Source: Actinomycetota bacterium
GTDB lineage: Bacteria; Actinomycetota; Actinomycetes; Nanopelagicales; Nanopelagicaceae
DNA length: 50,726 nt
Assembly: GCA_016870975.1 (NCBI GenBank)
Contig: VGAE01000011.1
Coordinates: 1 to 50,726 of the forward strand
Reading direction: 5' to 3'
Both the position numbers and the translations under genes were made by a program. Positions 1 through 7,733 of this stretch are shown here, in pieces (within the stretch, counting starts at the first letter, position 1; the number at the start of each line of letters is the position of its first letter). The notes under the pieces are model-generated. The model did not search any database. It saw only the letters and a list, made by a program, of their open reading frames with translations, and was not told where the DNA came from.

Positions 1-144
1 AGAAATTGCACCGGAAATGGAGACGAAGTTGACCTCAAGGGTTCGCCTCTCAACTTTGGATATTTCGATATCTAATCCAAGGCTTTCCGCTACCCCAGGT
101 AGGAGATTTACCAGGTGTGATTGGCAGTTAATCGACTCTGGCAT
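1..144 (-). CDS. Partial ORF at left edge, unrecognised, divergent from maf
   Basis: Forty-eight codons are open from an ATG at 144 to the window edge with no stop. I do not recognise the product. A TATCTT hexamer lies exactly 6 nt upstream of the ATG, the same leaderless layout seen at seven other starts here, and codon use resembles the neighbours. A competing plus-strand frame (2-148) is also open but is rich in AGG, which is rare in this window. The only evidence is the open frame plus the promoter-like hexamer. Confidence 0.4.
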   Translation of the reverse strand, partial: MPESINCQSHLVNLLPGVAESLGLDIEISKVERRTLEVNFVSISGAIS

Positions 145-150
145 GTAATG

Positions 151-156
151 AAGATA
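151..156 (-). promoter_or_regulatory. -10 element (TATCTT) of the left-edge partial gene
   Basis: TATCTT read on the minus strand, then 6 nt, then ATG at 144. This predicts a transcript starting at or next to the start codon. No convincing -35 is visible (TTTGCT 17 nt further up is weak). Confidence 0.4.
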
Positions 157-163
157 CCCCAGA

Positions 164-169
164 TAGAAT
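164..169 (+). promoter_or_regulatory. -10 element (TAGAAT) of the maf operon
   Basis: TAGAAT lies 9 nt before the ATG of maf at 179, so transcription would start about 2 nt before the start codon. There is no Shine-Dalgarno sequence before maf. It is back to back with the minus-strand promoter at 151-156. Confidence 0.45.
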
Positions 170-178
170 CGCTAGCAA

Positions 179-784
179 ATGCTTCCACGAATCGTCCTGG
201 CCTCAGCTTCACCCTCAAGAGAGAGATTATTGCGAAGCGCCGGGTTGAATCCTGAGATAAGAGTTAGCGGAATTGATGAAGAAGATTCTAGATATCAAGA
301 TTTATCGCCCAGAGAACTAGTCATCGCGCTTTCGATAGTAAAGGCGCACACAGTTCGCAAGGAGATTAATTTCCCTGCGTTGATAATTGGTTGCGATTCG
401 ACCTTTGAATTTGAGGGAAAATCACTAGGTAAACCACTTACCTCAGATGTCGCGCAAGAGCGAGCTCGAAAACTTAGCGGAAAATCAGGCTTGCTTCATA
501 CCGGGCACTGCATTATTGATACAACAAATAAAATTGAATTGAGCGATGTTGCGACAACGAGAGTTCATTTTGCAGAAATGACTGATTCCGAAATTAACGA
601 ATATGTCTCCACTGGTGAACCGTTAAATGTTGCTGGTGGATTCACTCTAGATGGAATCAGTGCTCCGTTCATTAAAGCAATAGAAGGTGATCCCGCTAAT
701 GTAATTGGCCTATCACTTCCCTTGTTGCGGAAAGCTTTGATGGACTTGAGATATAACTGGTTTGATTTTGTGAGCACTAAATGA
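179..784 (+). CDS. maf: Maf-family nucleoside triphosphate pyrophosphatase
   Basis: 201 residues, the usual length of Maf. The family hydrolyses non-canonical or methylated NTPs, or dTTP/UTP, to the monophosphate and pyrophosphate in the cytosol. Visible family segments are LASASPSRERLL at the N-terminus, GCDS around residue 70, the KP of SLGKP, SGKSGLLHTG near residue 100, and a C-terminal GGF...IEGDPANVIGLSLP. It is first in a plus-strand operon and its TGA overlaps the next ATG (ATGA). In many actinobacteria maf sits near acyl-CoA carboxylase genes; here it heads a nucleoside-related operon, which fits nucleotide clean-up. Whether it acts on dTTP/UTP or on 7-methyl-GTP cannot be read with confidence. 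Confidence 0.9.
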   Translation: MLPRIVLASASPSRERLLRSAGLNPEIRVSGIDEEDSRYQDLSPRELVIALSIVKAHTVRKEINFPALIIGCDSTFEFEGKSLGKPLTSDVAQERARKLSGKSGLLHTGHCIIDTTNKIELSDVATTRVHFAEMTDSEINEYVSTGEPLNVAGGFTLDGISAPFIKAIEGDPANVIGLSLPLLRKALMDLRYNWFDFVSTK

Positions 785-1224
785 CTCTGTATGCAGCATA
801 TGGTTCGAATCTTGATCCAAGACAGATGCTGCAACGCGCGCCTCACTCTCCACATTTAGGAACTGGTTGGCTGCGAGGTTGGCGCCTAACTTTTGGTGGT
901 GAAGAAATCGGATGGGAAGGTGCTGTTGCAACTCTCGCTGAAGATGCCACCGCCAGCGTATTTGTCTCAATCTACGATCTGACTAGACAAGACGAACAAG
1001 CGCTCGATGAGTGGAAAGGAGTAACTACCAAGCTTTACTCAAAAATTAGAGTGCGAGTGGATACTTTAAATGGCGCTCAATTATGTTATGTCTATGTTCT
1101 TAATTCTTTTGAAGGCGGCACGCCATCAAATCGCTATTTGGAGATCATGATAAGTGCGGCTCTAGAGGCTGGTGCACCCGCTGATTACATCGATACATTG
1201 AAAGGATTTGGCGAATCAGAATGA
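781..1224 (+). CDS. Gamma-glutamylcyclotransferase-like (GGCT/AIG2 fold) protein
   Basis: 147 residues. It opens with AAYGSNLDPRQM, the YGSNL loop that binds the gamma-glutamyl group in the GGCT/AIG2 family, and contains an FVSIYDLTRQDEQALDEWKG segment typical of the fold. The family releases pyroglutamate (5-oxoproline) from gamma-glutamyl amines or peptides. Glutathione is unusual in actinobacteria, so the physiological substrate is open. It overlaps maf by 4 bp and the next gene by 4 bp (ATGA at both ends), so it is translationally coupled within the operon, but no functional link to the downstream sugar phosphate genes is evident. Confidence 0.8.
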   Translation: MTLYAAYGSNLDPRQMLQRAPHSPHLGTGWLRGWRLTFGGEEIGWEGAVATLAEDATASVFVSIYDLTRQDEQALDEWKGVTTKLYSKIRVRVDTLNGAQLCYVYVLNSFEGGTPSNRYLEIMISAALEAGAPADYIDTLKGFGESE

Positions 1225-2840
1225 TTTCCGCAAATTTGCGCGCTGCAGTAATTTCGTGGATTGGGGAGGATCCAGATCCCAAGACGCGTAATCAATTACA
1301 GAAATGGCTTGAGGAAGATGCGGTATCTGAAATTGAAAGTTGCTTCCAAGGATTTTTAGAGTTTGGAACTGCCGGGCTTCGAGGCGCGCTCGGACCAGGT
1401 CCATCAAGGATGAATCGTGCCGTTGTTACAAGGACGGCTCTTGGACTTGGCAAATTCATGAAAGATCGAAATCTTCGCAGCATCGTGATTGGTCGTGATG
1501 CTCGCTATGGATCTGAAGACTTCACTAGAGATACCGCTGAGATTATGAGTGGATTTGGCTTTGCTGTTTATGTCCTTCCCAGGCCCCTCCCAACACCAGT
1601 TCTGGCTTTTGCGGTAAAGAAGTTAGGTTGCGATGTGGGTGTAATGGTTACTGCTTCACATAACCCACCGCAAGACAATGGCTACAAAGTTTACTTAGGG
1701 GGTCGCGTTGATGGAATTGATTACAACGGTTCTCAAATAATTTCACCAACTGATTCCGCAATCTCAGAAGAAATATCTAAAGCCCCAAATCTAAATCTGG
1801 CAAAACGAGGTTTGGACTGGCAGATTGTTGGGGAAGAGCACATCGAAAGCTATATCACTGCTACAGCTTCTTTAATAAATCCTAAAACGCAAATTAAGAT
1901 TATCTACACCCCCCTTCACGGAGTAGGTAAGGAAATATTGGTAAAAGTTTTCGCACGTGCCGGTCTTGAAGTAAGCCTGGTGAGCGCTCAAGCCGAACCA
2001 GACCCAGATTTTCCGACGGTTGAATTTCCAAATCCGGAGGAACCTGGCGCTATTGATTTGTCCCTAAAGTTGGCCGTAGAACAAGATGCCGATTTAGTTA
2101 TTGCTAATGATCCAGATGCGGATCGCTGCGCTATTGCCATTAAAGATAATGGATGGCGCATGCTTCGAGGCGATGAAGTAGGTGCGCTTCTAGGCGAATA
2201 CTTAGCAAACAAATATCAAGGCAACTTAGTTTTCGCTAATTCAATAGTCTCTTCATCAATTCTCGAAAAAATTGCGAAGGCTCACCAGATCAAATTTCAG
2301 GAAACCCTAACTGGATTTAAATACTTATCAAAAGTAGAAGGTTTGAGATTTGGCTATGAAGAGGCGCTTGGGTATTCAGTAGATCCGGATTCGGTTAATG
2401 ACAAGGATGGCATCAGCGCAGCTGCAGTTCTCGCTGAGATAGCAGCCGAAAGGAAAAGCACGGGAAGTTCGATATCTGAAATGCTAAATGAGGTCTGGGC
2501 TAAGTACGGTTTTCACGGAACCCGACAGGTTTCAATTAGGACTTCTCACGTAAAAGAGATTACGAAGATCATGCAAAGTTTTCGCACTAACCTTCCTAAC
2601 AAGATTGGTGACTTCAAAGTTACAAAGTTCGATGATCTCGAGCATCCATCAAATGGCTTACCTCCCACAAATGGGGTTCGAATCTGGCTCGATGGGCAAT
2701 ACCGAGTTATCGTGAGACCCAGCGGTACTGAGCCGAAAGTTAAGTGTTATATCGAGGTGGTCACAGAGAATGAAACTGCCGCAAAACCAATTATTGATCA
2801 GATCGAACTCGTATTTCGCTCACTTATGAGGGTAGCGTAG
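1221..2840 (+). CDS. PGM2-type phosphohexomutase superfamily enzyme, probable phosphopentomutase
   Basis: 539 residues, within the alpha-D-phosphohexomutase superfamily. Its four active-site elements are visible: TASHNP with the phosphoserine at S146, the metal-binding DPDADR at residues 297-302, the sugar-binding YEEALGY near 375, and RPSGTEPK near 505 for phosphate. Long members of this subgroup (PGM2-like) convert ribose 1-phosphate and deoxyribose 1-phosphate to the 5-phosphates. It lies 4 bp before deoC and no DeoB-type phosphopentomutase is present in the window, so phosphopentomutase feeding DeoC is the best reading. Phosphoglucomutase or phosphomannomutase activity cannot be excluded. 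Confidence 0.85.
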   Translation: MISANLRAAVISWIGEDPDPKTRNQLQKWLEEDAVSEIESCFQGFLEFGTAGLRGALGPGPSRMNRAVVTRTALGLGKFMKDRNLRSIVIGRDARYGSEDFTRDTAEIMSGFGFAVYVLPRPLPTPVLAFAVKKLGCDVGVMVTASHNPPQDNGYKVYLGGRVDGIDYNGSQIISPTDSAISEEISKAPNLNLAKRGLDWQIVGEEHIESYITATASLINPKTQIKIIYTPLHGVGKEILVKVFARAGLEVSLVSAQAEPDPDFPTVEFPNPEEPGAIDLSLKLAVEQDADLVIANDPDADRCAIAIKDNGWRMLRGDEVGALLGEYLANKYQGNLVFANSIVSSSILEKIAKAHQIKFQETLTGFKYLSKVEGLRFGYEEALGYSVDPDSVNDKDGISAAAVLAEIAAERKSTGSSISEMLNEVWAKYGFHGTRQVSIRTSHVKEITKIMQSFRTNLPNKIGDFKVTKFDDLEHPSNGLPPTNGVRIWLDGQYRVIVRPSGTEPKVKCYIEVVTENETAAKPIIDQIELVFRSLMRVA

Positions 2841-2844
2841 GTAT

Positions 2845-3786
2845 ATGCGGGATTTAATCGATGGTAGCGAACGCTCGTTACTAACTTTTTTGGAAAATTT
2901 ACCCGGTGTAGACAAAGTCGGCGCCGATAGTCGGGCAGCAATGTTAGGCACGCGCAGCATTAAGACTTCCAGTAAAGCGATGGCTATTGATTTGGCAATA
3001 AGCATGATTGATTTAACAACTTTAGAGGGCGCCGATACGCCAGGAAAAGTTAGATCGTTGGCTGCTAAAGCCGTCCGCCCAGATCCAACTGATTCTTCAG
3101 TTCCTAGCGTTGGCGCAATCTGCGTTTACAACGACATGGTAGAAATTGCCCGAAAATATTTAGATGAGTTTGGCGGCTCTCATATTCCAGTTGCCGCAGT
3201 CTCTACCGCATTTCCATCCGGAAGAGCTTCAATGGCGGTGAAAGTTCAAGATACTAAAGATGCAATTGCCGCCGGTGCGAGTGAGATTGATATGGTGATA
3301 GACCGCGGTGCTTTTCTCTCCGGAAGATTAATGGAAGTGTTTGAAGAGATTAGAGAGATTAAGGAGGTTTGCTCAGATAGCGCTCACTTAAAAGTAATTT
3401 TGGAGACTGGAGAACTTGCCACTTACGACAATGTGCGACGCGCTTCTTACCTGGTTATGTTGGCAGGAGCTGACTTCATTAAGACTAGTACGGGAAAGGT
3501 TTCTCCAGCAGCGACTCCTTCGGTAGTTCTAGTGATGTTAGAGGCAGTCCGAGACTTCTATCGACTTACCGGCAGGAGAATTGGAGTTAAACCCGCTGGC
3601 GGAATCAGAACCACTAAAGATGCCATAAAACAATTAGTCTTGGTAAATGAAACAGCTGGAAGTGATTGGTTGAATCCAAAACTTTTTCGAATCGGAGCCA
3701 GTGCGCTATTGAATGATCTGCTGCTTCAACGAATGAAGTTGCGGACTGGCCATTACTCAAGCTCCAATTATGTGACGGTGGATTAA
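2845..3786 (+). CDS. deoC: Deoxyribose-phosphate aldolase
   Basis: 313 residues, longer than the roughly 220-260 of short DeoC types but normal for the long type. It cleaves 2-deoxyribose 5-phosphate to glyceraldehyde 3-phosphate and acetaldehyde. Visible catalytic elements are the Schiff-base lysine K213 in ADFIKTSTGK, the second lysine K249 in IGVKPAGGIRT, and HLKVILETGEL around K183. ATG at 2845 follows the mutase stop by 4 bp; the ribosome binding site is weak, suggesting coupling. Its stop overlaps the aldehyde dehydrogenase start by one base (TAATG), so the enzyme that would oxidise the released acetaldehyde is translated directly after it. Confidence 0.95.
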   Translation: MRDLIDGSERSLLTFLENLPGVDKVGADSRAAMLGTRSIKTSSKAMAIDLAISMIDLTTLEGADTPGKVRSLAAKAVRPDPTDSSVPSVGAICVYNDMVEIARKYLDEFGGSHIPVAAVSTAFPSGRASMAVKVQDTKDAIAAGASEIDMVIDRGAFLSGRLMEVFEEIREIKEVCSDSAHLKVILETGELATYDNVRRASYLVMLAGADFIKTSTGKVSPAATPSVVLVMLEAVRDFYRLTGRRIGVKPAGGIRTTKDAIKQLVLVNETAGSDWLNPKLFRIGASALLNDLLLQRMKLRTGHYSSSNYVTVD

Positions 3787-5240
3787 TGACGAATTTATTT
3801 GAATATGCTCCGGCTCCAGAATCTAGATCTGTTGTAAAAATCGAAAAAGATTACGACTTATTCATTGGTGGCAAGTTTGTCTCAGCTAGCTCTAAGAAGC
3901 GCTTAGCTACGATAAATCCAGCTACTGAAGAGATTTTAAGCAAAGTTGCCTTAGCTGATAGTAAAGATGTTGATCGCGCCGTGAGGGCGGCTAGAGCTGC
4001 TTTGAACAAGAGTTGGGCAAGAACCAAGCCAAAAGAGCGTGCAAAATATCTTTATCGGATAGCAAGAATTCTCCAAGAGCGCGCACGCGAATTTGCGGTT
4101 CTCGAATCGCTAGATAATGGCAAACCAATCCGCGAAAGTAGGGATGTTGATATTCCCCTGGCAGCTGCGCATTTCTTTTATCACGCAGGTTGGGCCGATA
4201 AATTAGAGTTCGCCGGTTTTGGAAATCGCCCCCGCCCTTATGGCGTCGTGGGTCAGATAATCCCCTGGAATTTCCCACTTCTTATGCTCTCTTGGAAGAT
4301 TGCACCAGCTCTCGCAACTGGAAATACCGTAGTTTTGAAACCAGCAGAGACAACACCATTAACTGCGCTTCTATTTGCTGAAGTATGCCAACAAGCCGGA
4401 CTTCCGGATGGAGTTGTAAACATAATCACCGGTGATGGAACAACTGGGGCGGCCCTGATTAACCATAAAGATATCGACAAGGTTGCATTTACCGGCTCTA
4501 CCGAAGTCGGCAAGTTAATTGCTCGTTCGATAGCAGAGCGTGGAATACCGGCTACTTTGGAACTTGGCGGCAAAGGCGCAAATGTGGTTTTTGACGATGC
4601 GCCGATTGATGAAGCAGTTGAAGGGATCGTAAACGGCATCTTCTTTAATCAAGGCCATGTTTGTTGCGCTGGATCTCGTCTACTCCTGCAAGAAAATATT
4701 GCTGATGAATTCTTACTCCGGTTAAAGGAGCGAATGGCAAGAATTAGAGTTGGTGATCCGCTTGATAAGAACACTGATTTAGGAGCCATAAACTCCAGCA
4801 CACAGCTAGCGAAGATTCGTGAAATTTCAGATACTGGAAGTAAAGAAGGTGCAACTCTTTGGAGCGCCCCCTGCTCGCTACCAACTAAAGGTTTCTGGTA
4901 TCCACCAGCAATCTTTACCGGAGTCACTCAAGCTCATCGAATAGCGCGAGAAGAAATATTTGGACCTATTCTCTCAATCTTGAATTTCCGCACGCCACAG
5001 GAGGCGATGGAGAAAGCAAATAACACTCCTTATGGATTATCCGCTGGACTTTGGACTGAAAAAGGTTCAAAGATTCTCTGGGCCGCACAACAATTGAAAG
5101 CCGGCGTTATTTGGGCAAATACCTTTAATAAATTCGATCCGGCAAGCCCATTTGGCGGTTATAAAGAATCGGGTTGGGGACGTGAGGGTGGTCGCCATGG
5201 TCTAGCTGCATATTTAAAAACTGGAGGGGCCAACTCATGA
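3786..5240 (+). CDS. NAD(P)-dependent aldehyde dehydrogenase, catalytic partner
   Basis: 484 residues, a full-length ALDH. Visible landmarks are PWNFP at 160-164, the cofactor lysine K185 in VVLKPAE, FTGST at 235-239, the general base E259 in LELGGKG, and the nucleophile C293 in NQGHVCCAGS. The likely job is oxidising acetaldehyde from DeoC to acetate; glycolaldehyde or other aldehydes made by the neighbouring aldolase operon are possible. It overlaps deoC by 1 bp and the truncated ALDH by 4 bp. The pair resembles a split version of the two-module ALDH16 proteins (inference). Confidence 0.93.
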   Translation: MTNLFEYAPAPESRSVVKIEKDYDLFIGGKFVSASSKKRLATINPATEEILSKVALADSKDVDRAVRAARAALNKSWARTKPKERAKYLYRIARILQERAREFAVLESLDNGKPIRESRDVDIPLAAAHFFYHAGWADKLEFAGFGNRPRPYGVVGQIIPWNFPLLMLSWKIAPALATGNTVVLKPAETTPLTALLFAEVCQQAGLPDGVVNIITGDGTTGAALINHKDIDKVAFTGSTEVGKLIARSIAERGIPATLELGGKGANVVFDDAPIDEAVEGIVNGIFFNQGHVCCAGSRLLLQENIADEFLLRLKERMARIRVGDPLDKNTDLGAINSSTQLAKIREISDTGSKEGATLWSAPCSLPTKGFWYPPAIFTGVTQAHRIAREEIFGPILSILNFRTPQEAMEKANNTPYGLSAGLWTEKGSKILWAAQQLKAGVIWANTFNKFDPASPFGGYKESGWGREGGRHGLAAYLKTGGANS

Positions 5241-6070
5241 GACTAGATGTGAAAAAGACTTATAAATTGTTTATCGACGGCGCCTTTCCGCGAAGTGAAT
5301 CAGGGCGCTCTTACGAAATTAAGAATTGGCGCGGCGCATTCATAGCTAACCCGGCTCAGGCGTCACGAAAAGATCTACGTGATTCTGTACTTGCAGCGAA
5401 GAACGCTCACCCTGGTTGGTCAAATGCCACTGCATTTAATCGTGGCCAGATTCTCTACCGAATAGCGGAGATGCTTGAAGGTCGAACTTCACAATTTATA
5501 GATGAAATAGTTGCCACCACAGGAGTCACGAGCAGCGCAGCGAAGCAAGAAGTAGCCGCTGCAATAGACCTCTGGGTTTGGTACGCTGGTTGGTGCGACA
5601 AGATCACATCTGTTAGTGGTAACAACAATCCAATCGCCGGCCCTTACTACAACTTCACAATTCCAGAATCCTTAGGAGTAATAGGAATTATTGCTGAAGA
5701 GAAAGAATCTCTTCTTGGATTAGTGCGAAGCCTGGCCCCAGTTATCGCTGGCGGTAATACCTCGGTCATTATTGCGAGTCAGAGTCGACCACTTGCCGCG
5801 ATAACGCTCGCCGAAGTATTAGCGACCTCCGACTTGCCTGCTGGAGTAGTAAATATCCTCACCGGAATTAAAACCGAACTTGCCCCATGGTTGGCTAGCC
5901 ATATGGAGATCGATGGACTGGATGTTTCCGGAATAGATAACGTCACCGAACTTCGAAAAAGTGGAGCAGAAAATCTAAAACGGATACATGCTTTTGAAAA
6001 AGATGTTTCGCCGGAGCGGATTTTTACATTTATGGAGTTTAAAACTATCTGGCATCCCGTCGGGATTTAA
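5237..6070 (+). CDS. Truncated, degenerate ALDH-like protein lacking the catalytic domain
   Basis: 277 residues that align by eye with the first half (the cofactor-binding part) of the preceding ALDH, then stop. The catalytic cysteine domain is absent. The cofactor site is also changed: the segment matching PWNFP reads AEEKES (153-158), the lysine loop reads IIASQSRP, and the FTGS position reads LDVSGI. It is therefore not an active dehydrogenase alone. A good Shine-Dalgarno (GGAGGGG) and the ATGA overlap argue that it is a real gene rather than decay. A regulatory or structural subunit of the ALDH upstream is most likely. It ends in a 4-bp convergent overlap (TTAA) with deoA. Confidence 0.85.
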   Translation: MRLDVKKTYKLFIDGAFPRSESGRSYEIKNWRGAFIANPAQASRKDLRDSVLAAKNAHPGWSNATAFNRGQILYRIAEMLEGRTSQFIDEIVATTGVTSSAAKQEVAAAIDLWVWYAGWCDKITSVSGNNNPIAGPYYNFTIPESLGVIGIIAEEKESLLGLVRSLAPVIAGGNTSVIIASQSRPLAAITLAEVLATSDLPAGVVNILTGIKTELAPWLASHMEIDGLDVSGIDNVTELRKSGAENLKRIHAFEKDVSPERIFTFMEFKTIWHPVGI

Positions 6071-7344
6071 TTAATCCGATCTAGTACCAATGGTAAGCGT
6101 TGGACTTTTCCATAAGTTACCGCGCCAGCAAGTGCTGACTTCGCTCTTTCAAATCGTGCTGATTCATCAGTGTGAAGAGTGAATAACGGTAACCCCTCTT
6201 TTATGGTGTCTCCGGGTTTCGCATGAATTTCAATTCCGGCACCAGCTTGAACTTTCTCTCCTTGGCGTTCGCGACCCGCTCCGAGTCGCCAAGCCGCAAT
6301 ACCAACTTGCAAGGCGTTCATAGTTGAGATTTCACCGCTGGCTTCAGCGTTGATTACTAGTTTTTCTCTAGCCGTAGGAAGTGGCGCATCGGGATTGCCG
6401 CCTTGAGCGGTAACCATGCGACGCCAATAATCCATAGCGCTGCCATCTCGAAGCGCTACTTCTGGATCTTTTCCAGATACACCGGCGGCATCAAGCATCT
6501 CTCGAGCAAAGATCAAAGTAAGTTCGACGACATCTTTCGGACCGCCACCCTGTAAAACTTCTATTGATTCTCTAACTTCAAGGGCATTTCCTGCAGTTAA
6601 GCCAAGCGGGACATCCATCGCAGTTACAAGCGCCCGGGTCTTTACGCCAGCGCGCTTACCAAGTTCAACCATAGTTTTAGCTAATTCTTTTGCTTGATCT
6701 GGAGCTGACATAAATGCGCCATTACCAGTTTTTACATCAAGGATTAGTGCGCCTGTTCCTTCGGCAATCTTCTTACTCATTATTGAGGATGCAATCAGTG
6801 GTATCGCTTGCACTGTTGCAGTCACATCACGTAGGGCATATAACTTTTTATCAGCCGGCGCTAAACCACTACCGGCAGCGCAGATAACCGCGCCGCAATC
6901 TTGCAATACTCTAAGCATCTCATCATTCGATAGCGACGCCCGCCAACCGACTATCGCTTCCATCTTGTCCAATGTCCCACCGGTATGGCCTAATCCACGT
7001 CCAGAAAGTTGCGGAACGGCGGCACCGCAGGCTGCAACTAACGGTGCAAGTGGCAAGGTGATTTTGTCACCGACTCCTCCGGTTGAATGTTTATCTACAG
7101 TTGGTCGAACTAGCAAATTCCAATTCATTCGCTCTCCGCTATTAATCATGGCATCGGTCCAACGAGAGATTTCGCGTGAATTCATTCCATTCAAAAGAAT
7201 TGCCATCAATAGCGCTGACATCTGTTCGTCCGCGACAATGCCACGAACATAAGCATCGATTACCCAATCAATCTGGGGATCGGTTAATTCGTTCTTATCT
7301 CTTTTGGCAGAGATAATTTCAACTGCGGCGAAAGGCTGGCTCAT
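6067..7344 (-). CDS. deoA: Thymidine / pyrimidine-nucleoside phosphorylase
   Basis: 425 residues. It phosphorolyses thymidine or deoxyuridine (and possibly uridine) to the base and (deoxy)ribose 1-phosphate. Signature segments are KHSTGGVGDK, SGRGLGHTGGTLDKMEAI, and KIAEGTGALILDVKTGNGAF, followed by the C-terminal alpha/beta domain ending in a hammerhead-like segment. I chose ATG at 7344 because it overlaps the cdd stop by one base (TAATG) and gives MSQPFAAVEII, the usual N-terminus; the upstream start at 7374 lies inside cdd. It is last in the minus-strand operon mtnA-aldolase-cdd-deoA and shares the palindromic stop TTAA with the opposing ALDH-like gene. Confidence 0.95.
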   Translation of the reverse strand: MSQPFAAVEIISAKRDKNELTDPQIDWVIDAYVRGIVADEQMSALLMAILLNGMNSREISRWTDAMINSGERMNWNLLVRPTVDKHSTGGVGDKITLPLAPLVAACGAAVPQLSGRGLGHTGGTLDKMEAIVGWRASLSNDEMLRVLQDCGAVICAAGSGLAPADKKLYALRDVTATVQAIPLIASSIMSKKIAEGTGALILDVKTGNGAFMSAPDQAKELAKTMVELGKRAGVKTRALVTAMDVPLGLTAGNALEVRESIEVLQGGGPKDVVELTLIFAREMLDAAGVSGKDPEVALRDGSAMDYWRRMVTAQGGNPDAPLPTAREKLVINAEASGEISTMNALQVGIAAWRLGAGRERQGEKVQAGAGIEIHAKPGDTIKEGLPLFTLHTDESARFERAKSALAGAVTYGKVQRLPLVLDRIN

Positions 7345-7733
7345 TAATTCAAATCTTTCGGACCAAATCCCCACGGAAGAATCTCAGTCATATTCTTCGC
7401 GCCATCTGGTGTGAGAAGTTCTAATTTCTCTCCACCGTGTTCGAAGAGTAATTGCCGGCAACGGCCGCAAGGAGACAGTAGATCTCCATTCTTATCCACG
7501 CAGACCGCGGCAATCAATCTTCCACCGCCACTCATAATCAATTCAGAGATGAGTGAACATTCCGCGCAGAGTGTCAATCCGTAACTTGCATTCTCGACAT
7601 TACAACCGCTGATGATGCGTCCATCGTCTACTTGTGCAGCGACTCCGACTGGAAATTTTGAGTATGGCGCATATGCTTTGCGCATCGCAAGTTCTGCCTC
7701 GCTCTTTAACTTATTCCAATCAATTGAACTCAT
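7344..7733 (-). CDS. cdd: Cytidine deaminase
   Basis: 129 residues, the size of the small tetrameric deaminases. It converts cytidine and deoxycytidine to uridine and deoxyuridine, feeding DeoA. The zinc site is the three-cysteine type: C56-A-E58 with catalytic E58, and C89 and C92 in SPCGRCRQ. NVENASYG binds the ribose. ATG at 7733 overlaps the stop of the aldolase fusion (ATGA); the stop overlaps deoA by one base. Placement between the aldolase and deoA shows that pyrimidine nucleosides are handled by the same transcript as MtnA. Confidence 0.96.
   Translation of the reverse strand: MSSIDWNKLKSEAELAMRKAYAPYSKFPVGVAAQVDDGRIISGCNVENASYGLTLCAECSLISELIMSGGGRLIAAVCVDKNGDLLSPCGRCRQLLFEHGGEKLELLTPDGAKNMTEILPWGFGPKDLN

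Noticed and set aside
2-148. Plus-strand open frame at the left edge
   Set aside because: It uses AGG four times in under 50 codons, unlike the genes here, and the opposite strand has a leaderless-type promoter. Not fully excluded.
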